Origin: Bradyrhizobium sp. CCGUVB4N
GTDB lineage: Bacteria > Pseudomonadota > Alphaproteobacteria > Rhizobiales > Xanthobacteraceae
Reading direction: 5' to 3'
Assembly (NCBI RefSeq): GCF_024199945.1
Contig: NZ_JANADP010000001.1
Span: forward strand, 2,046,001-2,110,000
Length of the DNA stretch: 64,000 nucleotides
Positions 43,104-51,934 of the stretch are shown here, piece after piece (position 1 is the first letter of the stretch; each line of letters starts with the position of its first letter). Made by a program: the position numbers and the translations under genes. Under the pieces are notes generated by a model. That model saw nothing but the letters and a program-made list of their open reading frames with translations. It was not told the origin of the DNA and searched no databases.

Positions 43104-44140
43104 GAGGCCATCAACGCAAGCTCGACATCCGGAATGGCTGCATCGACCTGTCTCACGGCTCCGGCGGCCGTGCGACGGCGCAGCTGATTTCGGGGCTGTT
43201 CCACGAGGCCTTCGGCAATGAATGGCTGGCGCGCGGCAATGATCAGTCGGCCTTCGACGTCGGCGCCGGTCGCATGGTGATGACGAGCGATAGCTACGTC
43301 GTCTCGCCATTGTTCTTCCCGGGCGGGAATATCGGTTCGTTGGCCGTGCACGGCACGGTCAACGACATCGCAATGGCCGGGGCGAGGCCGCTTTACCTGT
43401 CAGCGAGCTTCATCATCGAGGAGGGGTTTCCCTTCTGCGACCTCAAGAGAATCGCCGATTCCATGGGCGAAGCGGCGCGATTGGCCGGCGTCCACATCAT
43501 CACGGGCGACACCAAGGTGGTCGAGCGCGGCAAGGCCGACGGTCTCTTCATCTCGACAGCCGGCGTCGGTATGGTACCCGACGGGCTCAATCTCTCCGCA
43601 GAGAACGCGTGCGTCGGAGACCGCGTTTTGATCTCGGGCACGCTCGGTGATCATGGCATCGCCATCATGTCCATGCGGCAGAACATCGCCTTCGAAACCG
43701 AGATCGCGTCCGATTCGGCGGCGCTGCACGATCTCGTCCAGAAGATGGTTCAGGCCGGAGCCCACGGCATTCGCCTGATGCGTGACCCCACCCGCGGCGG
43801 GCTTGCCGCGACCCTGAACGAGATCGCCCAGCAATCCGACCTCGGCTTCCGCTTGCAGGAAGAGGAAATCCCGGTGAAACCGGGCGTGGCGGCGGCCTGC
43901 GCGCTCCTGGGACTCGATCCGCTTCATGTCGCCAATGAAGGCAAGCTGGTTGCGATCGTGTCGCCCGATGTCGCCAATGCCGTACTCGCTGCTATGCAGG
44001 CGCATCCGCTCGGCTGCGATGCCGCCGACATCGGCGAGGCGATCGCCGACGTCCGTCATTTCGTACAGATGATCACCCGTTTTGGCGGCGGCAGCATCGT
44101 CGACTGGCTATCGGGCGAACAACTGCCGCGGATCTGCTGA
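43100..44140 (+). CDS. hypE: HypE, carbamoyl phosphate-derived cyanide ligand dehydratase
   Basis: 346 residues starting MRGHQRKLDIRNGCIDLSHG; ATG 43100 overlaps the hypD stop, and the upstream open frame shadows hypD. ATP-binding elements HGSGGRATAQLISGLFHEAF and DPTRGGLAATLNEIAQQSDL are present. The C-terminus is PRIC, with the terminal Cys that takes the carbamoyl group. Last gene of the hyp series. No hoxA, hupUV or hypX follows in this window. Confidence 0.95.
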   Translation: MRGHQRKLDIRNGCIDLSHGSGGRATAQLISGLFHEAFGNEWLARGNDQSAFDVGAGRMVMTSDSYVVSPLFFPGGNIGSLAVHGTVNDIAMAGARPLYLSASFIIEEGFPFCDLKRIADSMGEAARLAGVHIITGDTKVVERGKADGLFISTAGVGMVPDGLNLSAENACVGDRVLISGTLGDHGIAIMSMRQNIAFETEIASDSAALHDLVQKMVQAGAHGIRLMRDPTRGGLAATLNEIAQQSDLGFRLQEEEIPVKPGVAAACALLGLDPLHVANEGKLVAIVSPDVANAVLAAMQAHPLGCDAADIGEAIADVRHFVQMITRFGGGSIVDWLSGEQLPRIC

Positions 44141-44552
44141 GGATGAGGCATGCAGGATAGGACTATGGGACGCGGCATGGACTCGGTCGGGTGCGGCACG
44201 AAAGCATCTTGGCGGCGGCCCTTTACCACTAACATGATTGCAAATACCACAATGAGAAGCAGAAGCTTACGCATTCGACGAAGTTATTCCGGAACTTGTA
44301 TCGCAATTGTGAAGCTCATCCATCATGAGCTGAAGGGGACTAAATAATATTGTGGCGCACAAAAGGACTCGGTGGCTCGTTGAACAGCTCCTAAGTTAGC
44401 GATTTCTTTGCTCACGCCGCAAGTCGCCTAGCCATCCGCAGATCGCGCTGGAAAACTGTGCTTGAGCCCGCAAACAGCAGGATTATTGCGTCGAATTCGA
44501 ATAATTATTGTGGTTTCAGGCCGTCACCGGACACTTTGCCATCGAGGGCTGT
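44141..44552. other. Spacer after hypE
   Basis: About 410 bases with no supported gene. An open frame at 44150-44347 has no ribosome site. AT-richer than the hyp genes; probably the 3' border of the hydrogenase block. Confidence 0.4.
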
Positions 44553-44654
44553 ATGATGGAGAGCCATGACCTTGTTTCCGCTAGCCTACTGGCGCTGACT
44601 GCGACGGGCCTCGCGCTGCTCTGCTCGAGCCTGCTCGCCTTCGCCTTCATTTGA
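44553..44654 (+). CDS. 33-residue single-membrane-segment protein
   Basis: MMESHDLVSASLLALTATGL followed by ALLCSSLLAFAFI and TGA. An N-terminal polar part then one hydrophobic helix of about 22 residues with a lone Cys. The sequence AGGGCTGT before the double ATG could act as ribosome site. Such short membrane proteins often assist cytochrome or transporter complexes. It is isolated, so no function can be given. Confidence 0.35.
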   Translation: MMESHDLVSASLLALTATGLALLCSSLLAFAFI

Positions 44655-44719
44655 AGTCAACTTAGTGTTCGCGCCTCGCGGCTTAAGGTTGGCCCGGCAA
44701 CGATGGCCAACTCTCAGAA

Positions 44720-45230
44720 TCAAGAAAGCGCAAATTGGATCCACGGCGAACCGCGCGATCTCTGCCGGCGAGGATTTGCGCAGTCGCAGGGCTTCTTTTC
44801 ATGGCCTGTGTCGCCTGCACGAACCCACCGGTGCTCTCGTAGGCCGCATGCTGGAATCGGGCGCTTCTGACGAGATCGACGATAGTCTTGCCGGTGAATA
44901 GATGCGGACAGGGACATTCTCGATCGTGTGGTGTTCGAGGCCCATGTCGAACACTTTGGGTCCAAAGCGGATGATTTCAATTCTGGGACCCTCGATCGGC
45001 CGCCATTCACGCGCCTTCAGGAAGGCTTCCAGGACATCCTCGTCCGACGCGGGTGCCAAACCGAACGCGGTCTCCCTTGGATACGCACAAAGCCCGTCCA
45101 AAAACTTCCTGAGTGTGCAGCTCTCAACCAATTCCCTCAAGGTGCCGGTCGATAGATCTCGACCCGCGGGCCAAATCCGCCCGTCGATAGGCGTACCCCG
45201 GCTTCAAATGCCTTTTAAGTTCCTCGCGTG
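44720..45230 (-). pseudogene. AbiEi / DUF6088-type antitoxin-like gene, frameshifted
   Basis: Minus strand shows GPPREELKRHLKPGYAYRRA, DLARGSRSIDRHLKELVESC, TLRKFLDGLCAYPRETAFGL, APASDEDVLEAFLKAREW and VFDMGLEHHTIENVPVRIYS, the pattern of AbiEi-type/DUF6088 antitoxins. The frame up to SPAR then changes: TIVDLVRSARFQHAAYES lies one frame off, so a base has been lost near 44898. The N-terminus is also open but without a start. No AbiEii-like toxin gene is seen nearby. It looks like a dead toxin-antitoxin remnant. Confidence 0.65.
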
Positions 45231-45270
45231 GCGGGCCGCGCGCTTCAGCAAGACGTTCGGCCCCGGCCGC

Positions 45271-45900
45271 TCATCGCCCGCGCCATGGACGAGGGTCCGC
45301 TCCTCCGAGAGACTGCCCCGCGGCTTCCAATGCAAGCCTTACAGCCGTTGAATCCGGGCTGGAGCGGGACAGTCCGCGCTGCCGCCGAGAGTCTAGTCGC
45401 GATCGCCCCTTAGCAATACCTTGCGGACGTGGGCTAGCGAGGCATTGCAGCGGCAACCTCAGGCGTGGGCCGATCTCTGCAAAGCCAGCTTTGAAGTACA
45501 ATGCCAAGCTGGAGTTGCGGCTCCACATCGGCTGCCTGGGCGCCGCCAATTCAAGTTGACCCCAGGCCTTTACCCTCCCCAGGCCTACGGCAGCCTCAAT
45601 GAGACGCATCGCAACCCCTGACGATCGCTGGTCCGGCACGACGTAGAGTTCGGTGATCGTAGCGTACCTTCCGCGCGCGAAAAGAGCCGCGCTTTCCGAC
45701 AACATGATGACGCCGACCGGGCGATCCTCGGCAAAAGCTAGGAACCCATGGATACGCTCTTCAATAGCAAGGAGTTCGGCGACAAGCTGGGTATCTGGTC
45801 CGGCTTGTACCTGGCCGCCCCCAAGTTCGGCGGCTAGCGCAGCAACCATGTGGGTCACTGTTGGGGCGTCATCGACAGACACTTCGCGCGTCGTTACCAT
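45271..45900 (-). CDS. GNAT family N-acetyltransferase
   Basis: 209 residues from ATG 45900 behind a strong ribosome site (GGAGGAGGATCACT). GNAT features: GFLAFAEDRPVGVIMLSESA, ITELYVVPDQRSSGVAMRLI (acetyl-CoA loop region, RSSGVA in place of R-x-x-G-x-G/A) and SLALYFKAGFAEIGPRLRLP. The family normally stops about here (residue 155); the 54 residues that follow (QGIAKGRSRLDSRRQRGLSR) are basic and unstructured, so the original stop was probably lost. Substrate unknown. Confidence 0.72.
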   Translation of the reverse strand: MVTTREVSVDDAPTVTHMVAALAAELGGGQVQAGPDTQLVAELLAIEERIHGFLAFAEDRPVGVIMLSESAALFARGRYATITELYVVPDQRSSGVAMRLIEAAVGLGRVKAWGQLELAAPRQPMWSRNSSLALYFKAGFAEIGPRLRLPLQCLASPRPQGIAKGRSRLDSRRQRGLSRSSPDSTAVRLALEAAGQSLGGADPRPWRGR

Positions 45901-46400
45901 AGTGATCCTCCTCCGAGCTCAAGCGACATGGCATCCGATCAAGCGGCAGCATCGCGGCCAGCGTGGTCACCAGCGCGACGGCAAACGATGTTCCACGCGC
46001 CACTCGACTGTCGAAGGCCAGCGCAGCAAACAGCAGTGTCGCGCCTTGAGCGAAGTTCAGGACACCGGAAGGCCTTGTAAATCAGCAAAAACTGACGGTG
46101 ATCAGCAAGTGTATTCCCCCGGAAAGCAGCGCGAGAGCTATTAACCGACATCGTTGTCCAGTGGCTAAATCCTCTCAGACAATCTTCGAATGCGCGAGTC
46201 CAAGACGAACTCTTTTTGATAGGGCGAAGATAACCAGACCTTTGTATTTTCCCAGGAGACGTATTGATCCTTGCTCGCCGCGCACCTGCTTTGGGACTCC
46301 GCCGCCTGATGCGCCCGCCGCGCGCCACCCGTCGTAAGTTTCGTTCATTGCTTCTTCTCACCTTAGCTGACGAGGCGGCCTGCCTCATTCATCGTCCAGT
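45901..46400. other. Gene-poor stretch
   Basis: About 500 bases with only overlapping short frames, none convincing. No promoter element recognised. Confidence 0.4.
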
Positions 46401-46592
46401 TCACCAGCGGTCTTCCAAATTTGAATCCACTCGTTTTAGATCGGCCACCGATAGGCCGGTGTAAGGCGATATTGCTTCTTGAACGCGCACCGCCTGTCGA
46501 ATTTGTTCAACTGTCGCTGGGAGGCGCTCGGCGAGCTCAGGCTCGGCGATCAACTGTCGCAACTGAAGTCCGCGCTGGACACGCAAGCGCAA
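46401..46592 (-). CDS. Possible small protein downstream of the fixK-like gene
   Basis: 63 residues if TTG 46592 is the start; AGGAG lies 5 bases before it on the minus strand. MRLRVQRGLQLRQLIAEPEL, AERLPATVEQIRQAVRVQEA and ISPYTGLSVADLKRVDSNLE suggest a helical soluble protein. It follows the FixK-like gene by 42 bases on the same strand. Family not recognised. Confidence 0.35.
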   Translation of the reverse strand: MRLRVQRGLQLRQLIAEPELAERLPATVEQIRQAVRVQEAISPYTGLSVADLKRVDSNLEDRW

Positions 46593-46633
46593 AATTCTCC
46601 TGCCACAATGCCAATCTCCAATTCCAATTGTAG

Positions 46634-47317
46634 CTAGTTGTGCAAGTCGATGCGTGCAAGCAATCCTCGGTCCAGGATCGCGATTTCGCGTTGAGTACTG
46701 CCGATGAACTCAAGAATGCCTGCCTTGTGCAGCTGAGACACCGCGCGCGATACCGTTTCGAGCGTCAAGCCAAGGTAATCAGCGATATCGCGGCGGGACA
46801 TCGGCAGCGAGATTTTGCCGGCGGCGGTCAGACGCTCGTCCATTTCCAACAAAAACGCAGCAACCTTCTCAAGTGACGTTTTGCGTCCCAGTAGCAACAT
46901 GTGGTCTTCTGCGTGCTGTAGGTTGCTAGTCGTCAGACCAAGTAGGTCGCGCGACACGAGGGTATCTTTCTCGGCCACCAGCTCGAGGCTTTGTCGTTTC
47001 ATCAGGCGAAGAGTGGTCTCAACAACGGCTTCAGTTGTAAAGCGGTGCGTTCCACCGTTTTCGAGCCCGAAAATGTCGCCAACCAAATGAAATGCACCGA
47101 TCTGACGGCGACCATCGGAGAGCAGTTTGTAACTCCGCACCGCACCTCGTGTTACGAGATAGACGTACTTGGCGGGTTCCTTTTCACCGTAGATTTCTTT
47201 CCCTTTTTTGTACGTGTATTCGCCTAGATTGACGATCGGGTTTGAGCTGCTCGCCAAGCGGAAGTGTTTGAGCGAGTTTGGACGAGACGTTTGATCTGTC
47301 GTGATGCGAACAAACAT
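46634..47317 (-). CDS. CRP/FNR-family regulator, FixK-like without cysteines
   Basis: 227 residues from ATG 47317 (MFVRITTDQTSRPNSLKHFR); an upstream in-frame ATG (47323) lies only 1 base after the GGAG, so the downstream one has better spacing. cAMP-binding-type beta barrel (VYLVTRGAVRSYKLLSDGRR, QIGAFHLVGDIFGLENGG), long dimer helix, and C-terminal HTH MSRRDIADYLGLTLETVSRA. Recognition helix has E-x-x-SR, so it should bind TTGAT-N4-ATCAA FixK/FNR boxes. No cysteine at all, so it cannot bind the FNR cluster; oxygen control must come from elsewhere (for example FixLJ). Position in a symbiosis island suggests a role in microaerobic regulation. Confidence 0.82.
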   Translation of the reverse strand: MFVRITTDQTSRPNSLKHFRLASSSNPIVNLGEYTYKKGKEIYGEKEPAKYVYLVTRGAVRSYKLLSDGRRQIGAFHLVGDIFGLENGGTHRFTTEAVVETTLRLMKRQSLELVAEKDTLVSRDLLGLTTSNLQHAEDHMLLLGRKTSLEKVAAFLLEMDERLTAAGKISLPMSRRDIADYLGLTLETVSRAVSQLHKAGILEFIGSTQREIAILDRGLLARIDLHN

Positions 47318-47323
47318 CGGCAT

Positions 47324-47748
47324 ACTCCTAGATCAAATCCCAACTCGAACAAAAACTGTTGCGAGATAGAGTGCAGTGGTCGCCGGCGCGTCTAGCAGCG
47401 TTCAGCGACTCTAATGACGACATTAGTCTCCACAAGAATGGCAAGGCCGTCAACCTCGCGTTTTGAACCGAGCCAGACACAATCTGACGATAATGGATTG
47501 GTGGTTAGTAGCTTGCCGCCTGGCATTGACTCCAAGCCCCACGGACGGTCGTGAGATCTGGCAAAAAAGGCTACACCAACGATTTCCGGCGTCCTGAATC
47601 TGCTTAAGGGTGAAATGCGTCGCCGCTCTGCAATAACTCGCCGTATCTCGACTTAACCGGAGTTTCGGTCCTGTGAATGCGCGCGAAGCATCGTTGAGGT
47701 GCATCAACAGAAGATTTGGTCGGCGATGCTACCGAGTTCGTCTTCAAA
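47324..47748. other. Spacer upstream of the FixK-like gene
   Basis: About 425 bases; I see no sigma54 element with correct spacing and no TTGAT-N4-ATCAA box. A minus frame at 47450-47707 is not convincing. Confidence 0.35.
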
Positions 47749-48135
47749 TGATGGAGGCTGAAACGCAATTTCGTGTACGATCAATTCGCCGTGTGGCCGT
47801 TCTTGGCTTGATACCGATCTCTGCAGAGGCCGCTTCAGAGTGTCCGGTCACCGGCGTCCAGTCGAGTTAGGGTGTGAATTCAAGCGGCTACTTCAGTGTC
47901 TCGGCGTTCGGCAAGTGGCACATGGCTATTGCCGCTCAAGGTGGACGCAGTGATTGCCGCTTCCACCATCTCGCAAAAGCCCGCACATGGGACGCTAAAG
48001 CTGATGTATCGACATACACTTACACGGCCAAGGCAGGTTACAAGGGCAGCGATGCGTTTGCAGTCAGCTTTACGGGAAAAGGGGCCCTCGGGTTCTGGAA
48101 AGTCAGTAATCACAATGAACGCGACAGTTCAGTGA
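47749..48135 (+). pseudogene. Exported Ig-like-domain protein with two frameshifts
   Basis: Signal-peptide-like start (ATG 47749, with VAVLGLIPISAEAASECPVT) in one frame; then QKPAHGTLKLMYRHT in a second frame; then YTAKAGYKGSDAFAVSFTGK in a third; and GPSGSGKSVITMNATVQ back in the second, ending at 48135. Joined together they give a familiar Bradyrhizobium exported protein (ECPVTG ... KPAHG ... YTPKAGYKGSDSFA-SVTGK ... ITVNATVQ), an Ig/cadherin-like domain of about 120 residues. Clearly no longer functional. Confidence 0.72.
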
Positions 48136-48825
48136 CACGTGTGCCGTAGTCGGCTTGGTGATGGGCCTGCGGGCCGGGCCTAACGTCGGGAGTGCCCTTG
48201 CTCCCGGAGTTGCTCAAAGGCTGGCGATGAAGCAAGAGCACTGCCGTCTGCACATTCTCTGCCGATCAAGATTCGGCGGGCAGGAAAGATGTTCCGGTCA
48301 AGATCGCATCGCCCATTGGCGAAAGACGCGGATTCCTGACCTCGCGGTCACTGCCCAAGCCCCGAGTTGCCCTAATCAGTAAGGGAGGCAGCGAAACATG
48401 CTCCCCATGAACGCCGTGATCGAAGCCGCACACACACCTGTGCTCAGTATCACGCGCGCGACGTCACCGTCATCGCCCGGGCCAAGTCACTCGTCCTCAA
48501 TCTGTGCCACGTAGTTGGCGTTATTCCAGGCTACGAACAGTGTTGACGTCCCGATGGATGTAGCGTCCGCGTCAATTTGGTTGGGTACCCGCCTTGAACA
48601 TATCGATGCAAAGGCTGGCGATAGGATCGAGGGCGTCCACCGTCGCATGCTGACGCAGAATGCGGACCGTTCGCGCTGATCGAGCGATTTCATGAGTTCG
48701 TGCTGTGCTGTGGCGGCCGGTGCTGGCGCGCGCGGGCAACTGGTCACCGGCCAGGTCGGTGGAGAGAGCATATCGTGGTCGATCGGCGTCAAGCGCGGAA
48801 TTGGCCGGTAGAAGCGAACGACGAT
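48136..48825. other. Gene-poor stretch
   Basis: About 690 bases with short frames only (48155-48382, 48487-48792 minus), none recognised or with a ribosome site. Confidence 0.35.
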
Positions 48826-50203
48826 CTACTTCCGCTTAGGAGTTGCCGGGCGCTTGGCGGTCTCTCGGGGTTTGTTCGCCGGAACGTCTTGGGAGAAGCG
48901 CTCGACGTCGGACGTCTTGACCAAGACCGCTCCAGGTTCCTCAATGGGAGCGGACAGATATTTCGCGCGTGCGATCGCCTCTATCCTCGGCCTATTGTTG
49001 TTAAGGAAAGCTTCCAGTCGACCTTCTTTTCCAAGTCCGTCACTGCCGAAATGATCGTCCAAGGCCTCGCGGCTGATCACGCAGTTGACTCGACTGCCGA
49101 GCGCTTTGCCGGCAAAGGTCACGATGTCGCGGCTGAGGTCGTAGCGAGCAGGAGAATTGTCGAAGGACAACTCGATTCCGGGAAGGGTTAAGCGGGGCAT
49201 ACCAATCGCAACGAGCACTGCATCTCGGACGGAAGCCTCAAGCAAACCCAATCCTTCGAGCATGAGCTGACGCCATTTGGGACCGCGCTCATAGGCCTCC
49301 TCCCAAGCAAACTTCAGGTCATGTGGACGCTTCTCTGCAAGTGCTGCAAAAAGTACCTCGGCTTGTTGCAAGTCCTTGTCGTGTTTTGCAAATCCCTCAG
49401 GGCGTCGACGCGAAATGATCAACTTGTGGACGGCGTATCGGACAGGCGCCGGCACACGTAAATGCCTGCACCATGCAGGACGACTGCCGGCTCGGGATTG
49501 CGGATCAGGAAATCGAGGAAATGCAATGGTTGGGCATCTGTTTGAAGAGCAGGCAGCTTTTTTGGACGTCCCGTTTCCGTGTGATCATCAGGTGTGAGAA
49601 AATCAACCCGTAAACCGCCAGTGGCCGAATAGCTTGTCGCCCGACGACCATCGACGACATTGGATACGGGGCGAAAGCTCTTGTTGATCTGTTTGAGGAC
49701 GTCCAGCACGGGAGTGGTGCGGTCGCCGACTGAGACGGAGACGTTGGTGAATTGGGCGATGTCCATGGTAATCGTGCCGGCAGACGGCAAGCGGAGGCCA
49801 AGCATCGCGGCGTAGGTCTGGCAATAGTCCCGACAAGTACGCCGCGAAGACGAAAGACGCCAGCGCGAGCGAAAGCTGCAATGATCTCGCCGATCTCGGT
49901 GACAGGACGAGGTAGGCCCAGCGAGCGGACAACGGTGGAGACAAGCGCTCGACGCTCGCGCTCGTCTTCGCGAATTTCCTTGTGGCGCTCGATTTTTTCC
50001 AACAGTTCGGGCGTCTCGGGTCCGACATAGCGTTGGGACCGCTCGGCGCCCGTGCCGGTTTGAAAATACCAGTACTTTCGCTGCTTGACAGTCTTGGAGG
50101 TAAATGCGCCGTCTTCCGCGAACGCTTCCTGGAAGGCGGCGTTGGCAGTGCGCTCGAGAAGCTCGGCATAGGTCGTCTGGGAAACCAAGGAAGGGGCCGG
50201 CAT
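48826..50203 (-). pseudogene. GSU2403-type nucleotidyltransferase, broken by two frameshifts
   Basis: Start ATG 50203 (MPAPSLVSQTTYAELLERTA). Then KYWYFQTGTGAERSQRYVGP and GVFRLRGVLVGTIA in frame 1. Frame 2 continues YAAMLGLRLPSAGTITMDIA, QFTNVSVSVGDRTTPVLDVL and GGLRVDFLTPDDH up to AVVLHGAGIYVC. Frame 3 from about 49455 reads PVRYAVHKLIISRRRPEGFA, KHDKDLQQAEVLFAALAEKR and the C-terminal DUF1488-like part SREALDDHFGSDGL, ending at 48826. The order of motifs is that of one GSU2403-fold nucleotidyltransferase protein, and the switches make it a pseudogene. A perfect inverted repeat lies just before the start. Confidence 0.78.
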
Positions 50204-50217
50204 AGGTCGTTTCCAGA

Positions 50218-50247
50218 TTTATACTCACTTTGCAAGGTGAGTATAAA
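50218..50247. promoter_or_regulatory. Perfect 11-bp inverted repeat upstream of the nucleotidyltransferase pseudogene
   Basis: TTTATACTCAC and GTGAGTATAAA, separated by the 8-base TTTGCAAG (itself nearly palindromic), 14 bases before the ATG 50203 on the minus strand. Good candidate operator or promoter region. A dimeric repressor with an ACTCAC half-site could bind. Confidence 0.55.
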
Positions 50248-50334
50248 CCCCGTTAACCCGGCTCCAAGGGGTAGAATCGGGCGCGCCAGCCCCATCATTG
50301 GAATGCTTGTCCTATCTCGTCTGCCTTTTGTTCC

Positions 50335-50949
50335 ATGCCTGCCTCTATCGCGCTCTTGTCCGCATACCGCGGCAACAGCGAACAGGCGAGCCTTGCCAGG
50401 CGGCGGCGGGAGTGGGCGGTTCGTGGCCACGACCCAAACCCGCCAATTCCTGGTCGATCCGGACGTCCGTTTTGTGATGGAGTTGCTGGACTACGCTCAG
50501 TTCCGTTCGTTGATGAGGCGCTGAAGAGCCATTCTCCGTTCACAAAAGACAGGCTGGTAGGCGCGCTAGAGGTTTACTGGTAAGGCGACAAGGTCGCCGA
50601 AGGTACGTCGAAGCCGTTGATGCAGCCGGAGGGCCGGGCGGTCCGCTCGGCGTTCGACGGCTTTCTGAAGTGGCTGGAGCGTATTGAGGTCCTGATCGGC
50701 AACGATGTCATCAGCGTCGGCGGCTTTGGCGAGCTGTTTTCCTACGGGTTGGTGTTGCTCACCGAGATACCCGGAAACGAAGACAAGATAGTTCACCTCG
50801 GAGATGCGGAGCGGCAGGCGGTTTGGGATTATATCCGGGGATACGAGTACAACTTGATTGTGCGGCTGTTTGCTCGCTACGGCCGTGCCGGCCCGGTCGG
50901 CATCAAGAGCTTCAAACCCCGGCCGGCGACGGCGAGCACCGTCAAATAG
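50335..50949 (+). pseudogene. Decayed gene of unknown family
   Basis: Frames RFVMELLDYAQFRSLMRR (to 50524), VDEALKSHSPFTKDRLVGAL (to 50583) and RSAFDGFLKWLERIEVLIGN with FGELFSYGLVLLTEIPG (50617-50949) read on through three frames like pieces of one helical protein, but no clear start or stop exists. The last piece (110 residues) may be translated on its own. I do not know the family; it reminds me of uncharacterised proteins with an LxxWLERIE segment. Confidence 0.4.
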
Positions 50950-51188
50950 GCTCACCGTTCACGGGGGCGCAAGTTGGCTTTCAGTTTCTGGGTCCGCCTC
51001 GTTTACCCGAATGTAGTCGGTTCGTTGTCTGATAGGGTTTCGGCAGAAGTGTCTCAGTGTTGAACGAGCACGATTGGTGTGAAGCTGACGTGCAGGCCAT
51101 CTAGGCCAAGCATTCTGACAACGGCAGTTCTGTAATAATCTCAATGCGCCAAAAGCGCTGAATATGTCAGAACGGGCCTTAAAAAAAA

Positions 51189-51836
51189 CTACGGCATTTC
51201 GAGACTCGCAAGCTCGCCCGCTTCGTATTTACTCAAAAAATCTTCAATCGCCAGCTTGCGGAAATCCGGCAGCGCAGCGTGCAGACTTTTGTGATCCCAG
51301 TCCCACCACGCAAGCCTGGCGAGCCGCCCGGCGATATCGTCCGAGAACCGCCGCCTGACGGTGCGAGCCGGATTGCCTGCGACGATTGTGTAGACCGGCA
51401 CATCCTTGGTAACGATTGCACCGCCCGCAACCACGGCACCAGTGCCGATGTTGCGGCCTGGAAGTCCGATTGCGCCGTGACCGATCCAGACGTCGTGACC
51501 GATCTGCACCTGATGCTGTCTCCGCCAATCGAAGAATTCTGCCTCGTCACTCTCGTTCGGAAAATAGGCGCTTGCCCGATAGGTGAAATGCGACTGGCTC
51601 GCTCGGTGCATCGGATGGTTGCCGGGGTTGATTCGGGTCATTGCCGCAATTGAGCATAATTTTCCTATGCTTGTGTAGGTGATCTGGGAATCGTTTTCGA
51701 CGTAGGAATAATTGCCCATCGTCGCTTCTCGCGGGATCGTACGCGCGCCGACCTCACAGTATGCGCCGAGTTCTGTATCGTGCAGCTGCGCAGCCGGATG
51801 GACGGTCGGTTGGACTGAGAGGGGTTTGGCGGCCAT
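51189..51836 (-). CDS. Hexapeptide-repeat acetyltransferase of the phosphonate-associated (DapH-like) type
   Basis: 215 residues from ATG 51836 (MAAKPLSVQPTVHPAAQLHD). Left-handed beta-helix repeats such as LGAYCEVGARTIPREATMGN, VQIGHDVWIGHGAIGLPGRN and IGTGAVVAGGAIVTKDVPVY; then NPARTVRRRFSDDIAGRLAR. The N-terminal part with SQITYTSIGKLCSIAAMTRI and NPGNHPMHRASQSHFTYR is characteristic of the acetyltransferase family seen in phn (phosphonate) gene clusters. Likely acetyl-CoA dependent. It lies downstream of an ABC transporter operon on the same strand. The frame upstream to 52106 shadows livF. Confidence 0.75.
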   Translation of the reverse strand: MAAKPLSVQPTVHPAAQLHDTELGAYCEVGARTIPREATMGNYSYVENDSQITYTSIGKLCSIAAMTRINPGNHPMHRASQSHFTYRASAYFPNESDEAEFFDWRRQHQVQIGHDVWIGHGAIGLPGRNIGTGAVVAGGAIVTKDVPVYTIVAGNPARTVRRRFSDDIAGRLARLAWWDWDHKSLHAALPDFRKLAIEDFLSKYEAGELASLEMP

Positions 51837-51934
51837 GGTGGCTCTGCAAATTAAGAGGTAGGCACTCGTCTCGAATGGATTGACACTGGTGAGCCGCAGC
51901 ATCGCCGGACGGCAGGCTCGGCGCCGGCAAGATT

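Noticed and set aside
47437..47452. Possible sigma54 promoter upstream of the FixK-like gene (GGCAAGGCCGTCAACC)
   Set aside because: Spacing is 11, not 10, between the required dinucleotides on the minus strand.
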